Origin: an uncultured Thermoanaerobacteraceae bacterium
GTDB lineage: Bacteria > Bacillota > DSM-12270 > Thermacetogeniales > Thermacetogeniaceae
Direction of reading: 5' to 3'
DNA length: 9,608 bases
NCBI GenBank assembly: GCA_937914965.1
Contig: CALGIY010000115.1
Coordinates: 1 to 9,608 of the forward strand
Shown: positions 1 through 7,396 of the stretch, piece by piece
How positions within the stretch are numbered: the first letter of the stretch is position 1
Layout: every line of letters starts with the position of its first letter
Notes under the pieces: generated by a model
What the model was told of the DNA's origin: nothing
Seen by the model: the letters and a program-made list of their open reading frames with translations, nothing else
Databases searched by the model: none
Program-made: the position numbers and the translations under genes

Positions 1-330
1 AAAGCCCGGCTGCCCGCTGCCTGCCGAAAGGGAATGGGCGAAGCAGTCATTGACGTAATCAAGGATCGGCGCGCAGGAGCGGAAATTGGTCGTGATCGAC
101 ATGACCCCACGCGCCCCGTGCTGGGCATGGAACAGGTCGCGTGCCTGCACGTACGCCCCCACATCCGCACCACGGAAACGATAGATTGCCTGCTTGGGGT
201 CCCCCACCAGGAACAGGGCGCCAGGGCGGATGCGCCATGCGGTCCACGGGGCATCGGGCGCGTTCTTGGGTGGTTCACCGCACAGCCGCCAGAATATCTC
301 GGTCTGGACGGGGTCGGTGTCCTGGAATTC
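1..330. other. GC-rich segment, probable chimeric contig end
   Basis: By hand count the first 300 bases are about 65% GC in every 60-base line. The value falls to 55% at 301-420 and to 42-52% at 421-600. In the helicase frame about 80 of the 104 codons from 312 down to 1 end in G or C, against about 54% in the next 65 codons. The break sits at the Walker B sequence VDEFQDTDP (about 310-335), one of the most conserved stretches of the family. The peptide there (RPGALFLVGDPKQAIYRFRG, then ADV and AYVQARD) reminds me of proteobacterial mobile-element helicases. This is what a short k-mer mis-join between two homologous genes would look like. Real intragenic recombination is the alternative. Confidence 0.6.
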
Positions 331-1401
331 ATCAACCAGAAGGTGGGTAAACCTCTTCTGAAAGTAACGGCGTACCTCCGGGTTATCTCTGAGCAAAGCA
401 GCTGTCCGCTGTAACAGGGCCTGGAAGTTGAGCTTTGATCTTTCATCTTTCAGGTCTCGATAATAATCAAGAGCCGGCTGTACGAAATCCACCAAAACAC
501 TATACGAGTGTTCCCTCCACTGCCGCAAAGACGGCAGCAGGTACTTTTCTTTGAATTCTTCAAAAGCATCAAGAGCATTTTGGGCATCATCCGGGTGTGC
601 CCAACGGTTCTTAGTTATCCTGGGTTTCCGGTCCAGGTCAGACAGAAGGTTGAGCAAGTTCAAGGGTTCCTCTAAATTGAAGATACTACGGTGCTGGACC
701 CCTTTTCTGATCAAGCTCTGAAGATCATCCCACCCCTTTGGTGGTACCTGATCTGGCAGCAGGTCCTGGCCCCAGTCCAGCAAACGGTATAATTCACACC
801 GGATCCTGTTAAAATCGGGCAGAGGGACTGCTGCCTGCACAATTTCTACATCAGGGTAATTAATCAGTGTCTCATAAAAATCTTTTAGATCGCCGGGTTC
901 ACAGCCGATCCTGCTGAGATCATCCAAAGCTTTGGGATCAGATAACTGTATGTGTAAAACATATTCATCCCAGGCCCTGCTTCTTAGTGCTGCATCATCT
1001 AGTTCCTCTAGCTCTTCAAAGACAGGATCGATTCCCGCCTCCACAGGACGCTCCCTCAGTAGGGTTGCACAAAAGGAGTGAACAGTACCTATAAAACAGT
1101 GTTCCAGATTATCCAAGGCCTGATTCAATTTTACCTTTTTCACCGGATCCAACTCTTCAGCAAAAGCTTCTTCCAGAGCAAGCTGGAATCTTCCCTTCAA
1201 TTCAGCAGCAGCTTTTTTGGTAAAGGTGATGGCAGTAATGGTTTCGACCCGGCAGCGACCCTCTTTGATCAAAGCGACCATCCTCCGTACTAAACTGCTG
1301 GTTTTTCCGGAACCCGCACCCGCCTCTACCAACAGACAGGTGTCCAGGTCATTGATAATCTCCTGCCGTGCCGCTTCATCTTTTAAAAGAGATTTAGACA
1401 T
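1..1401 (-). CDS. UvrD/AddA-like SF1 helicase, N-terminal 467 residues (C-terminus off the window)
   Basis: An uninterrupted minus-strand frame runs from ATG at 1401-1399 to the left edge. SF1A (UvrD/RecB/AddA) motifs are in order: Walker A AGAGSGKT (residues 27-34), motif Ia TAITFTKKAAAELK (56-69), GTVHSFC (105-111), Walker B VDEFQDTDP (356-364), motif III GDPKQ followed by AIYRFRG (from 400), and TTNFRS (437-442). Such proteins use ATP to translocate along and unwind DNA from double-strand ends, usually with an AddB/RecB-type nuclease; the gene just upstream encodes one. The opening (D-x-x-AR-x-x-I then VEAGAGSGKT) resembles the helicase of helicase/PD-(D/E)XK nuclease pairs more than classical AddA. 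The start is supported by GGAGGAGG at 1412-1419. Whether it has its own C-terminal nuclease cannot be seen. Residues beyond about 357 have foreign base composition (see the 1-330 entry), so the last 110 residues may not belong to this gene. Confidence 0.9.
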   Translation of the reverse strand, partial: MSKSLLKDEAARQEIINDLDTCLLVEAGAGSGKTSSLVRRMVALIKEGRCRVETITAITFTKKAAAELKGRFQLALEEAFAEELDPVKKVKLNQALDNLEHCFIGTVHSFCATLLRERPVEAGIDPVFEELEELDDAALRSRAWDEYVLHIQLSDPKALDDLSRIGCEPGDLKDFYETLINYPDVEIVQAAVPLPDFNRIRCELYRLLDWGQDLLPDQVPPKGWDDLQSLIRKGVQHRSIFNLEEPLNLLNLLSDLDRKPRITKNRWAHPDDAQNALDAFEEFKEKYLLPSLRQWREHSYSVLVDFVQPALDYYRDLKDERSKLNFQALLQRTAALLRDNPEVRRYFQKRFTHLLVDEFQDTDPVQTEIFWRLCGEPPKNAPDAPWTAWRIRPGALFLVGDPKQAIYRFRGADVGAYVQARDLFHAQHGARGVMSITTNFRSCAPILDYVNDCFAHSLSAGSGQPGF

Positions 1402-1419
1402 ATTCCTGCAGCCTCCTCC
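1394..1419 (-). promoter_or_regulatory. Coupled stop/start and ribosome binding site, nuclease to helicase
   Basis: The nuclease stop TAA (1396-1394) lies inside ATGTCTAA, whose ATG (1401-1399) opens the helicase frame, an 8-nt overlap. A strong Shine-Dalgarno GGAGGAGG (1412-1419) sits 10 nt before the ATG, inside the nuclease coding region. This fixes the helicase start and suggests translational coupling with balanced subunit synthesis. Confidence 0.8.
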
Positions 1420-4303
1420 AGGGATCCATCCGTGCAGCAGCACGGCTGTTGTAAAGAACTTTTGCCCGCGGCACTGCTCTCTCTGGGGTGCAGATCGTTG
1501 CATACTCACAGTAATGACATCGTGAATCATCATGAGTTGTTACAAAGGTGCCGCTCTCCACAATCTCGTAGGCTGTATTCAATAAATCCACCAGCATCTC
1601 CCGATTTTTCGCCGAATGAGTCACATGCCTTCCTTCACCCTTTCTGGTGGGGAAAATATAGCCTGCAGACTCAACTTTTGCAATCTTACCGGGAGATATT
1701 TTCTTCAGGATTTCTTCTGCAGCAAGGGCATACAGGGCGTGCTGCACCTGCCGGCCCTTATTGAAAAATAGCTGTTCTCCATAATTTCTGGCGCTTCCGG
1801 TTTTATAATCCCAGATGCAGTAGTTCCCATTTGGAAGCTGGTCAATCCTGTCGATTCTGCCGCGGAAAGCAAGGACTCTTCCCCGGCCAAGATCCAACCG
1901 GACCGGATCTGCCAGCCCACAACCAGCCTTTTCCACTTCCTCTGGCCCCATACCAAAGGGCACTTCAAAATAACGAGGAGTAGAGCCCCTGCGTGATTCT
2001 GTTGTCAAAAAAACATCACAACACTCTAGGATCTCGCTGACTTCACTTTGCAAAACAAGATCACTGGGTGGTGGAATCTTTTCTTTGTAGAGTTCGATCA
2101 ACTCACCAGCCATCTCAAAAAGATAGTTTTTATGCTTTTCTGGTTCTACCTGCTCACCTGAAGCTGTTATCTCCCTCATAAAACCGCAGAAAAGGTTGTG
2201 GAGAAGATTTCCGCGCCCTAAGGGGTCAAGCCACCTTGTGGGGTCAAAAGACACCTCATCCGGAGGGTAGACTCCCAGTACATACTTGAGAAAATAGGCG
2301 AAAGGGCAGCTCGCCAGATACTCGATCTGGCTGCAGGAGAGAATTCTTCTGGACAGCCAAGGAGCAGTATCGCCAGATGTCGTCAGAGCGCCATCGTATG
2401 CAGTTGGTATCTCTTCCTGCCTGTCAACAACAGCTGTTTGCCCCCTCGCGATACCTTCGTAGCACTGACCCACCACTGCAGCATCTTTCAGATCTCCAGC
2501 AAGATTACGACAGATCCACCATTCCACTTCATCAAGGGGAGCGTTACCGTCCTGGCTGCAGTATCCAACAGGGGGCCCCAGGTAATTTAAGAGATCTGAG
2601 TAATCAGGGGCCTGATCTCCTTCCAGCAGCCGGTATACCTGCAGGAGGATCGACGCCGGATAAGCATCCCTGTTCTCCACAACATCATATGAAGGGTAAC
2701 TTAACACCAATTGTCCTTTTCGGGAGGCCAGGGCAGTAGCCATTAGAAACTGTTTTTCCTCTAGTTTGTTGGCCCCAAGAGAGAGACCCACATGGATTTT
2801 CTGCCGTTCCGAGTCCAGGAGTACCGGGTCCTGTCGGAAGTCACCGGGAAAGGTACCGGCATCCAGTCCCACAACAAAGGTATGGGGACGCCTTGACCAG
2901 ATTAGATTGCGGTAGCTCGTAAGGTGCAGCTGCCCTGGTTTTGGGCCAGAGTGTCCTACGCGCAGGTTTTCTAATATTTTTGTCAACCTTTCCACTGCAT
3001 CTTCCAACCCCAACTCAAAGGAGCAATAGGGAGCAGTCTGGTGGACGCAGGAGGTGATGGCAGATAAAGCCTCGCGGTCCAGTTCATCTTTTACCCTGCT
3101 CAACTGAATTAGGTTTTTTGTCAGGCCACTGCAAAAATCCTGGAAGCTTACCCGTCCTCTTTCATCTGGTACTGAAATCTGTTCAAGCAGAGATTGGATT
3201 AATAAATGAAGTTGTGAGCCATTCTCACTCTCCTGAAGGAGTTGATAGCGATCCCTACCCCACCCGATCCCGGAATTTTTCAGCAGCCTTGATGCTGCCA
3301 GAGGATCTATCTCCTCACCTGAGTTCTCGGAATGAAGGACCACATCACCGCTCGTGCACAGATTAATCAAGGTACTAACTGAAAAGTCACTATTGATCCA
3401 ATTGATAATCCCCTGTAAAACTTTCCCGGGACCGGTGAGAGCAACAGGTATGCCCTCGAAGACAGTTAAACCAAATCCCGTCATACGGGATAATGAATAA
3501 AGTGCCGGTATATACTCATCCTTAGTACAGGCCACACTGACCTGATCCAAGGGTATTTTCTTTTCCAGTACCTGGCGCAGTACATTTCTAAGCTCATTAG
3601 CCATGCCGTAAGCGTGGAAAAAAACCACAGAGCCGTCTCTAATATCCTCTTTCCTTGCGGTCGTTTCGACAGGTAAGCGAAGCAAACGCTCTCCCGCAAG
3701 TTTACTAATCAGGTCATTCTCCAGCGGTTTCCACTGGAGAAAAGAGGGCACCAGGTAGACGAGATCATCACCTTCAACCAGGTAATCAGGCACCAGGGTC
3801 AGAGCCAATGAAATTAGCCCTGGATGATCCAAACAGCAATGATCTATAAGGTAATGCTCATATTCATGAAGCAGCATCCTGATATCTTGGCCCTTTTCCG
3901 GGCAAATAAAGTCATCATCTGCAAGACTACTGCTTTTTACACCACACTCTCTCAGCTCTTGGAGTGCTGAGGTCAGGGCTTCCACTAGCCCCTGTGTGGG
4001 ATTCAACCTGGCAAAGTACTGAAAACGCCCTTCTTCTTGAAGTATTAAGAATATCTCTTCTACTGCAGACAGAACAGCGTAACCAGAAAGTAAAGTGATT
4101 TGATGCTCTGCCAGGTAGTCCCCCGCAGCTCGCAGAGCAAGACCTGTAGGCGTTTCTGTTCGTAGATTGACCCAACCCATCCCGGATTGAGCTAGAGTTT
4201 CACACAAAACATTTCCGGCCTGGTAGCTAGGAACAACAAGGCGTTTTTCCTGCAGCAGGTATTTCTGGCATGCCTTGGCCAACGATGATAGAAGAAGATT
4301 CAC
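1394..4303 (-). CDS. AddB-like PD-(D/E)XK nuclease with predicted iron-sulfur cluster, 969 aa
   Basis: This is a predicted AddB/RecB-type nuclease subunit. The C-terminal domain has the RecB-family pattern: LGRGNLLH with His702, GRIDRID with Asp818, WDYKTG with Asp832 and Lys834, and the QxxxY motif Gln854/Tyr858. Four cysteines match the AddB/Cas4 4Fe-4S staple: Cys666 (SCPFAYF) and Cys929-x2-Cys932-x5-Cys938. The first ~600 residues resemble the inactive helicase-like scaffold of AddB, including a VVGLDAGTFPGDF segment. The N-terminal P-loop found in Bacillus AddB is absent: the protein opens near LVVPSYQAGN. The size is somewhat below AddB (about 1,150 residues). The start is GTG at 4303-4301, chosen because GGGGAGGA (4311-4318) lies 7 nt upstream and the codon overlaps the recJ stop. 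It lies between recJ and the helicase in one operon, so it is probably the cleavage subunit of a resection complex. The nuclease call is firm. Naming it addB is not, so no symbol is given. Confidence 0.88.
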   Translation of the reverse strand: MNLLLSSLAKACQKYLLQEKRLVVPSYQAGNVLCETLAQSGMGWVNLRTETPTGLALRAAGDYLAEHQITLLSGYAVLSAVEEIFLILQEEGRFQYFARLNPTQGLVEALTSALQELRECGVKSSSLADDDFICPEKGQDIRMLLHEYEHYLIDHCCLDHPGLISLALTLVPDYLVEGDDLVYLVPSFLQWKPLENDLISKLAGERLLRLPVETTARKEDIRDGSVVFFHAYGMANELRNVLRQVLEKKIPLDQVSVACTKDEYIPALYSLSRMTGFGLTVFEGIPVALTGPGKVLQGIINWINSDFSVSTLINLCTSGDVVLHSENSGEEIDPLAASRLLKNSGIGWGRDRYQLLQESENGSQLHLLIQSLLEQISVPDERGRVSFQDFCSGLTKNLIQLSRVKDELDREALSAITSCVHQTAPYCSFELGLEDAVERLTKILENLRVGHSGPKPGQLHLTSYRNLIWSRRPHTFVVGLDAGTFPGDFRQDPVLLDSERQKIHVGLSLGANKLEEKQFLMATALASRKGQLVLSYPSYDVVENRDAYPASILLQVYRLLEGDQAPDYSDLLNYLGPPVGYCSQDGNAPLDEVEWWICRNLAGDLKDAAVVGQCYEGIARGQTAVVDRQEEIPTAYDGALTTSGDTAPWLSRRILSCSQIEYLASCPFAYFLKYVLGVYPPDEVSFDPTRWLDPLGRGNLLHNLFCGFMREITASGEQVEPEKHKNYLFEMAGELIELYKEKIPPPSDLVLQSEVSEILECCDVFLTTESRRGSTPRYFEVPFGMGPEEVEKAGCGLADPVRLDLGRGRVLAFRGRIDRIDQLPNGNYCIWDYKTGSARNYGEQLFFNKGRQVQHALYALAAEEILKKISPGKIAKVESAGYIFPTRKGEGRHVTHSAKNREMLVDLLNTAYEIVESGTFVTTHDDSRCHYCEYATICTPERAVPRAKVLYNSRAAARMDPWRRLQEYV

Positions 4304-4318
4304 TTATCTCTCCTCCCC
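4300..4318 (-). promoter_or_regulatory. GTGA overlap and ribosome binding site, recJ to nuclease
   Basis: The tetranucleotide GTGA (4303-4300) is both the nuclease start (GTG) and the recJ stop (TGA). The Shine-Dalgarno GGGGAGGA (4311-4318) is 7 nt upstream, inside the last recJ codons. This is a classic termination-reinitiation arrangement and supports the GTG start. Confidence 0.8.
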
Positions 4319-6072
4319 TCCTTCACAATTCCAAAGCGCAGAAAAGTGGGGCTCAAATAAAGGCTCGTCTTGGTGTTCTCTCCTTCGCGGACAAGACCAA
4401 GTTCTTGGAAGACTATTTCCGCCCACTCTTTGATGTCCCCCCCTTGCCGCCAAGAAAGATATTGCTGCAGCAGATCATTCCTGGCACAGAGAAAGGGACG
4501 CACATCTACAGCATGACCAATGCTCTCCTGGATGCCTTTGTATTCGTTAACAGAGAGAGAGAGAACCGTATGAACTCTCTCACCCACCTCCACAGACTGT
4601 GAAGAGAAAAACTTTAAACCAGAATTCAGCCTTACCAGGGTCCACCCAGGACCACTTTTCACATCAACTGCCTGGCCCTTGATATAAAAGGCCGGCTCAG
4701 GGTTATCCTTTCCGTGCGGTTCCAGATAATCTAGACAGACCACTTCACTGGGCGGTGGTACAGCGGCAAGGCCGGCATCTACTTCGATCCAGTGCACCTG
4801 ATCTTCGGGCTGCAAGCGCTCCTGGGCAATTTTGTTCAAGAAAGACTTCACCTCAGGAATATTTTTTGGGTTAAGGGAAAAACCTGCTGCCAGTTTATGC
4901 CCACCAAATCTATTCAAAGCACCAGTTTGGGACTGGCACTCGGCCAGGGCCTCTACCAGGTCAAAATCGCCTAAAGACCTTGCGGAGAATTTCACTTCCT
5001 CTCCACAGATAGCACCGACTGCTGCAGGCCGGGAGACGGCATCTGCAAGTCGCCCGGCGGCTATACCAACAATTCCTTCATGCCAGTCTGGTGATGCTAG
5101 TATGGGAAAATCAGACCCATCATACCTGGAAAGGCAGTCCTTTTTGATCACTTCCACCGCATTTTTACGTTCTGTGTTGATCTTTTTCAGTTCCTGGGCA
5201 AGAGGTTTCGCTTCATCCGGGGTCTCTGCAGCAAGCAGTTGGTATGCCAGGATAGGATCGCCAAACCTCCCGGCAGCATTGATGTGAGGACCAAGGATCC
5301 AGCCCATTGTCCGCCCAGTAATCTGATACCGATCACCATTTAGCAGTTCCTGCAGGCCGGGACGCAATTTTTTTCGCATCTGCAGCAGGCCTCGCCTTGC
5401 CAGAATGAAATTATCTCCCGTCAGGGGGCAGACATCGACCACAGTGGCCAGGGAAACCAGATCCAGGAAATCGTCAGGTTTAGGTAGATTAAGCAGTTGG
5501 GCAACAGCACAGCAGGTAAGATAAGCAACACCTGCCCCGGAAAATTCCCTGTAACAGGAGGCCCCAGGAAGCTTCGGGTCAACCAACGGTACCTCCGGAA
5601 TTTTTTCTTGGGGCTCGTGGTGGTCAGTAATAACCAAATCGATCCCCAGATCCTGTGCTGTTTCTACCGCCTGTAATGCTGTTATACCATTATCCACAGT
5701 TACAATCAGGTCAAAATTCTCTTTAACTGCTCGCTCTACATGAACAGGACTGATACCATAGCCATCATCCTGGCGGGACGGCAGATAAATATCGACATTG
5801 GCACCACACCGTTCCAGAAACCTTTTCATAATCAGTGTGCTGCAGATCCCGTCACAATCATAATCCCCAAAAATCAGCACCTTCTCCTGGTGGGCAGCAG
5901 CCTCGGCAAGACGTCCTGCCACCTGCTCCATTCCAGGCAGCTGATATGAATCAATCACTCGGGATACACCAGATAGGTTATCTAAACTTAAACCCCTGGC
6001 AGCCAGAACACCATCCAAAAGATTAAATGTTGGGTAAATAATACTTGTATTGCGAAATTTCCAGACAGGCAT
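4300..6072 (-). CDS. recJ: RecJ-type single-stranded-DNA 5'-3' exonuclease, 590 aa
   Basis: This is a DHH-superfamily exonuclease that degrades single-stranded DNA 5' to 3' with Mn/Mg, acting in recombination and repair. Motifs: DYDCDG (residues 70-75), VDNG (126-129), DHH (150-152) and Asp213 in the ATVVDVCPL segment supply the metal ligands. The DHHA1 half has HEGIVGIAAGR (331-341), SARS (363-366) and GGHKLAAG (390-397). The segment from about 429 to 525 fits the RecJ OB domain, followed by a short tail. The length is at the low end for RecJ (about 560-780). The ATG at 6072-6070 is the first start in frame; an in-frame TGA lies 6 nt before it. The gene leads an operon with nuclease and helicase genes. 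Housekeeping recJ of Firmicutes is usually elsewhere, so this may be a dedicated paralogue; that is inference. All catalytic motifs appear intact. Confidence 0.93.
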   Translation of the reverse strand: MPVWKFRNTSIIYPTFNLLDGVLAARGLSLDNLSGVSRVIDSYQLPGMEQVAGRLAEAAAHQEKVLIFGDYDCDGICSTLIMKRFLERCGANVDIYLPSRQDDGYGISPVHVERAVKENFDLIVTVDNGITALQAVETAQDLGIDLVITDHHEPQEKIPEVPLVDPKLPGASCYREFSGAGVAYLTCCAVAQLLNLPKPDDFLDLVSLATVVDVCPLTGDNFILARRGLLQMRKKLRPGLQELLNGDRYQITGRTMGWILGPHINAAGRFGDPILAYQLLAAETPDEAKPLAQELKKINTERKNAVEVIKKDCLSRYDGSDFPILASPDWHEGIVGIAAGRLADAVSRPAAVGAICGEEVKFSARSLGDFDLVEALAECQSQTGALNRFGGHKLAAGFSLNPKNIPEVKSFLNKIAQERLQPEDQVHWIEVDAGLAAVPPPSEVVCLDYLEPHGKDNPEPAFYIKGQAVDVKSGPGWTLVRLNSGLKFFSSQSVEVGERVHTVLSLSVNEYKGIQESIGHAVDVRPFLCARNDLLQQYLSWRQGGDIKEWAEIVFQELGLVREGENTKTSLYLSPTFLRFGIVKEGRRDK

Positions 6073-6111
6073 ATTTATTCACAGCGCTATCTCCGCTGCT
6101 GTCACCTCCCC
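6073..6111 (-). promoter_or_regulatory. recJ ribosome binding site with hairpin-bridged spacer
   Basis: The only strong Shine-Dalgarno near recJ, GGGGAGG (6105-6111), is 32 nt from the ATG, too far to act in linear form. Between them a 22-nt stretch (6081-6102) can fold: ACAGC (6102-6098) pairs with GCTGT (6085-6081), an inner GC pairs with GC, with one bulged base and a GGAGATA loop. With the hairpin formed, the effective spacing is 10 nt. Hairpin-shortened spacers are known in a few bacterial and phage mRNAs. A weaker GGAG in the loop is 17 nt or more from the ATG. Confidence 0.45.
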
Positions 6112-6129
6112 TAACAATTATTCGTAATG

Positions 6130-6167
6130 AAAAGAGCATCTTCCTTTTTTAGATGGCGCTCTTTTTT
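6130..6167. terminator. Terminator-like hairpin in the recJ / DUF1657 divergent region
   Basis: AAAAGAGC (6130-6137) pairs perfectly with GCTCTTTT (6158-6165), and an inner ATC/GAT pairing is possible with a 3-nt bulge. A run of six T follows on the plus strand (6162-6167), and TTTT follows the stem on the minus strand. No plus-strand gene ends before it, so on that strand it could only stop antisense transcripts leaving the recJ operon. On the minus strand it lies in the recJ leader and could act as an attenuator. The direction of action is not decided by the sequence. Confidence 0.5.
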
Positions 6168-6220
6168 GGATGATGTTTTATTCTACCGTTTTATGGTTTT
6201 CACGTAACGTTTATCCTGGA

Positions 6221-6249
6221 TTAATATTAACCTAATGGCGCACTATAAA
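6221..6249 (+). promoter_or_regulatory. Candidate sigma-A promoter for the DUF1657 gene
   Basis: TTAATA (6221-6226) and TATAAA (6244-6249) are separated by 17 bases, 36 nt before the predicted GTG start. Both hexamers are reasonable but imperfect matches. A sporulation sigma factor would be plausible for this family, but I found no clear sigma-F/G-type match. Confidence 0.4.
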
Positions 6250-6271
6250 AAATGATACTACTTAAAAAAAT

Positions 6272-6276
6272 AGGGG
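6272..6276 (+). promoter_or_regulatory. Ribosome binding site that sets the DUF1657 start
   Basis: AGGGGG ends 8 nt before GTG at 6285-6287. The in-frame ATG further upstream (6252) has only A/T-rich sequence before it and would add 11 residues (MILLKKIGGIN) that do not belong to the family's usual N-terminus. Confidence 0.7.
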
Positions 6277-6284
6277 GAATAAAT

Positions 6285-6506
6285 GTGACAATCGGAGTAA
6301 AAGTAAATCAGGTATTGGCTTCACTGGAAAGTGCCACCGCAGAATTAAAAACCTTCGCACTGGATACGCAGGACAAAAACGCACAGACGATGTTTTCTGA
6401 CTATTCTAAACAGCTGGAGGAGATCAAAAACGGCATTAAAGGTCGAGTGAATTACTTGGAAGAACAGGAACCGCAGTACAAGGTTTTTGAACAGCAGCAG
6501 CAGTAA
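6285..6506 (+). CDS. DUF1657 family small protein, 73 aa
   Basis: The product, read from GTG at 6285, begins MTIGVKVNQVLASLESA and ends with LEEQEPQYKVFEQQQQ. The opening, the TQD motif in the middle and the EEQEPQYK ending are hallmarks of DUF1657 as I know it from Bacillus and Clostridia. It is a soluble, highly charged, probably all-helical protein with no signal peptide or membrane segment, ending in a Gln tract (CAG/CAA codons). Family members often occur in spore formers, and some sit in spoVA-type operons (for example the spoVA2mob cluster). Biochemical function is unknown. Here it stands alone, divergent from recJ, with its own candidate promoter and terminator. A role in sporulation is inference from family context only. 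Confidence 0.85.
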   Translation: MTIGVKVNQVLASLESATAELKTFALDTQDKNAQTMFSDYSKQLEEIKNGIKGRVNYLEEQEPQYKVFEQQQQ

Positions 6507-6516
6507 ATTAACAATC

Positions 6517-6550
6517 AAAAAGCCCGCCGATCTTGGCGGGCTTACTTTCT
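6517..6550. terminator. Bidirectional rho-independent terminator
   Basis: AAGCCCGCC (6520-6528) pairs perfectly with GGCGGGCTT (6535-6543) around a six-base loop. On the plus strand a T-rich tail follows. On the minus strand a T tract follows, from the A run at 6517-6521. It lies between the convergent DUF1657 and quinone reductase genes and serves both. Confidence 0.93.
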
Positions 6551-6568
6551 TTATTTTGTTGACAACTG

Positions 6569-7147
6569 CTAGGAAATCATACTGTCAATCAATTTCCGGA
6601 CATCAGCAAGCATCTCTTTGCGCTCAGCATCTGAGACAAGAGGCACAGCGCAGTAGTTCTTGAATTTTACATCATCAAATCCGCAGAACTCTCCAAATCC
6701 TCCAACCAGGGAGATCCGCATCGACTCTAGCATACCGGTATCCTGGGCTATCTTTTCATCGGCGCCTGATGTAGTAATGAAGAGCGCTCGTTTGCCGCTC
6801 ATAAGACCACGGGAACCTTGATCCGTATACTCATAGGCAAATCCAAGGCTCATTACCCGTTCAATATATCCCCTCATGATCGCGGTTACCGAGTACCACC
6901 AGACTGGGCTGATGAAGGCCACGAGATCTGCCCATCTGACATCCTGCTGCTCTTTGGCGATCTCCTCAGGGACTTTATGATCTGGCACAAGCTCCTGCCC
7001 GCTCAATACTGGATCCCAGTTCATGGCATAAAGGTCCTTGACTTTAAATTGTGCTTCCTTCTTCTCTAACTCATCCCTCACTACCCCTAAAATAGCAGCA
7101 TTAAAGCTTTTGGGATAAGGGTGAGAATAAACCACCAGGACATTCAT
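6569..7147 (-). CDS. Flavodoxin-fold NAD(P)H:quinone oxidoreductase family protein, 192 aa
   Basis: This is an FMN/FAD-dependent NAD(P)H dehydrogenase (quinone) of the Flavodoxin_2 / KefF-MdaB type, a cytosolic enzyme for two-electron reduction of quinones or related acceptors. The phosphate-binding loop is SHPYPKSFN (residues 8-16). The isoalloxazine-contacting segment SPVWWYS (80-86) is followed by an amphipathic helix and GFAYEY (102-107), and TTSGAD (125-130) fits the third flavin loop. The length is typical for the family. I prefer ATG at 7147-7145: AGGATGG lies about 10 nt upstream and the protein then opens directly into the first beta strand (MNVLVVYSHP). An in-frame ATG at 7162 would add five residues and leaves no room for a binding site. 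It stands alone, and substrate specificity cannot be read from sequence. Confidence 0.88.
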   Translation of the reverse strand: MNVLVVYSHPYPKSFNAAILGVVRDELEKKEAQFKVKDLYAMNWDPVLSGQELVPDHKVPEEIAKEQQDVRWADLVAFISPVWWYSVTAIMRGYIERVMSLGFAYEYTDQGSRGLMSGKRALFITTSGADEKIAQDTGMLESMRISLVGGFGEFCGFDDVKFKNYCAVPLVSDAERKEMLADVRKLIDSMIS

Positions 7148-7309
7148 GATTTTATGCACCATCCTTTTTTAAAAAATATCTCAGCAAACCATATCAGTAT
7201 CATCCCCATTGAAGATGGGTACTAACATATTATTCTAGGTTAGGGGTGGGATCCCTTTTGTTTGCTTCTATAACAACTGCCATAGAAAATCCTAAAAAAA
7301 ATGCAGGTC

Positions 7310-7337
7310 TTGCTGATCTTTTAGTCGAAACTATAAC
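7310..7337 (+). promoter_or_regulatory. Candidate promoter of the DGC-domain gene
   Basis: TTGCTG (7310-7315) and TATAAC (7332-7337) are separated by 16 bases and would give a leader of about 50 nt before the ATG at 7397. The rest of the 7148-7396 gap holds only a short hairpin (CCCAT/ATGGG, 7205-7219) and no gene I can support. Confidence 0.45.
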
Positions 7338-7396
7338 TTTAAGGAAGGGCGTGTTACCACAAATTATTAAAATCCATAATAACGGGAGGAAGAGCT

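Noticed and set aside
34..414. Plus-strand frame of 126 codons at the left edge
   Set aside because: It is the antisense shadow of the helicase gene; high GC there suppresses stop codons. No binding site or family resemblance.
4832..5287. Plus-strand frame of 151 codons inside recJ
   Set aside because: It is antisense to the intact, motif-rich recJ frame, with no recognisable domain or binding site.
6252..6284. Upstream ATG start for the DUF1657 gene
   Set aside because: No ribosome binding site, and the added residues are outside the family pattern; GTG at 6285 has AGGGGG at the right distance.
7148..7162. Upstream ATG of the quinone reductase gene
   Set aside because: There is no spacing between it and the AAAGG sequence; the family N-terminus begins at the internal ATG (7147).
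7205..7219. Short hairpin CCCAT-TGAAG-ATGGG
   Set aside because: A five-base stem without a T tract can occur by chance; no function is supported.
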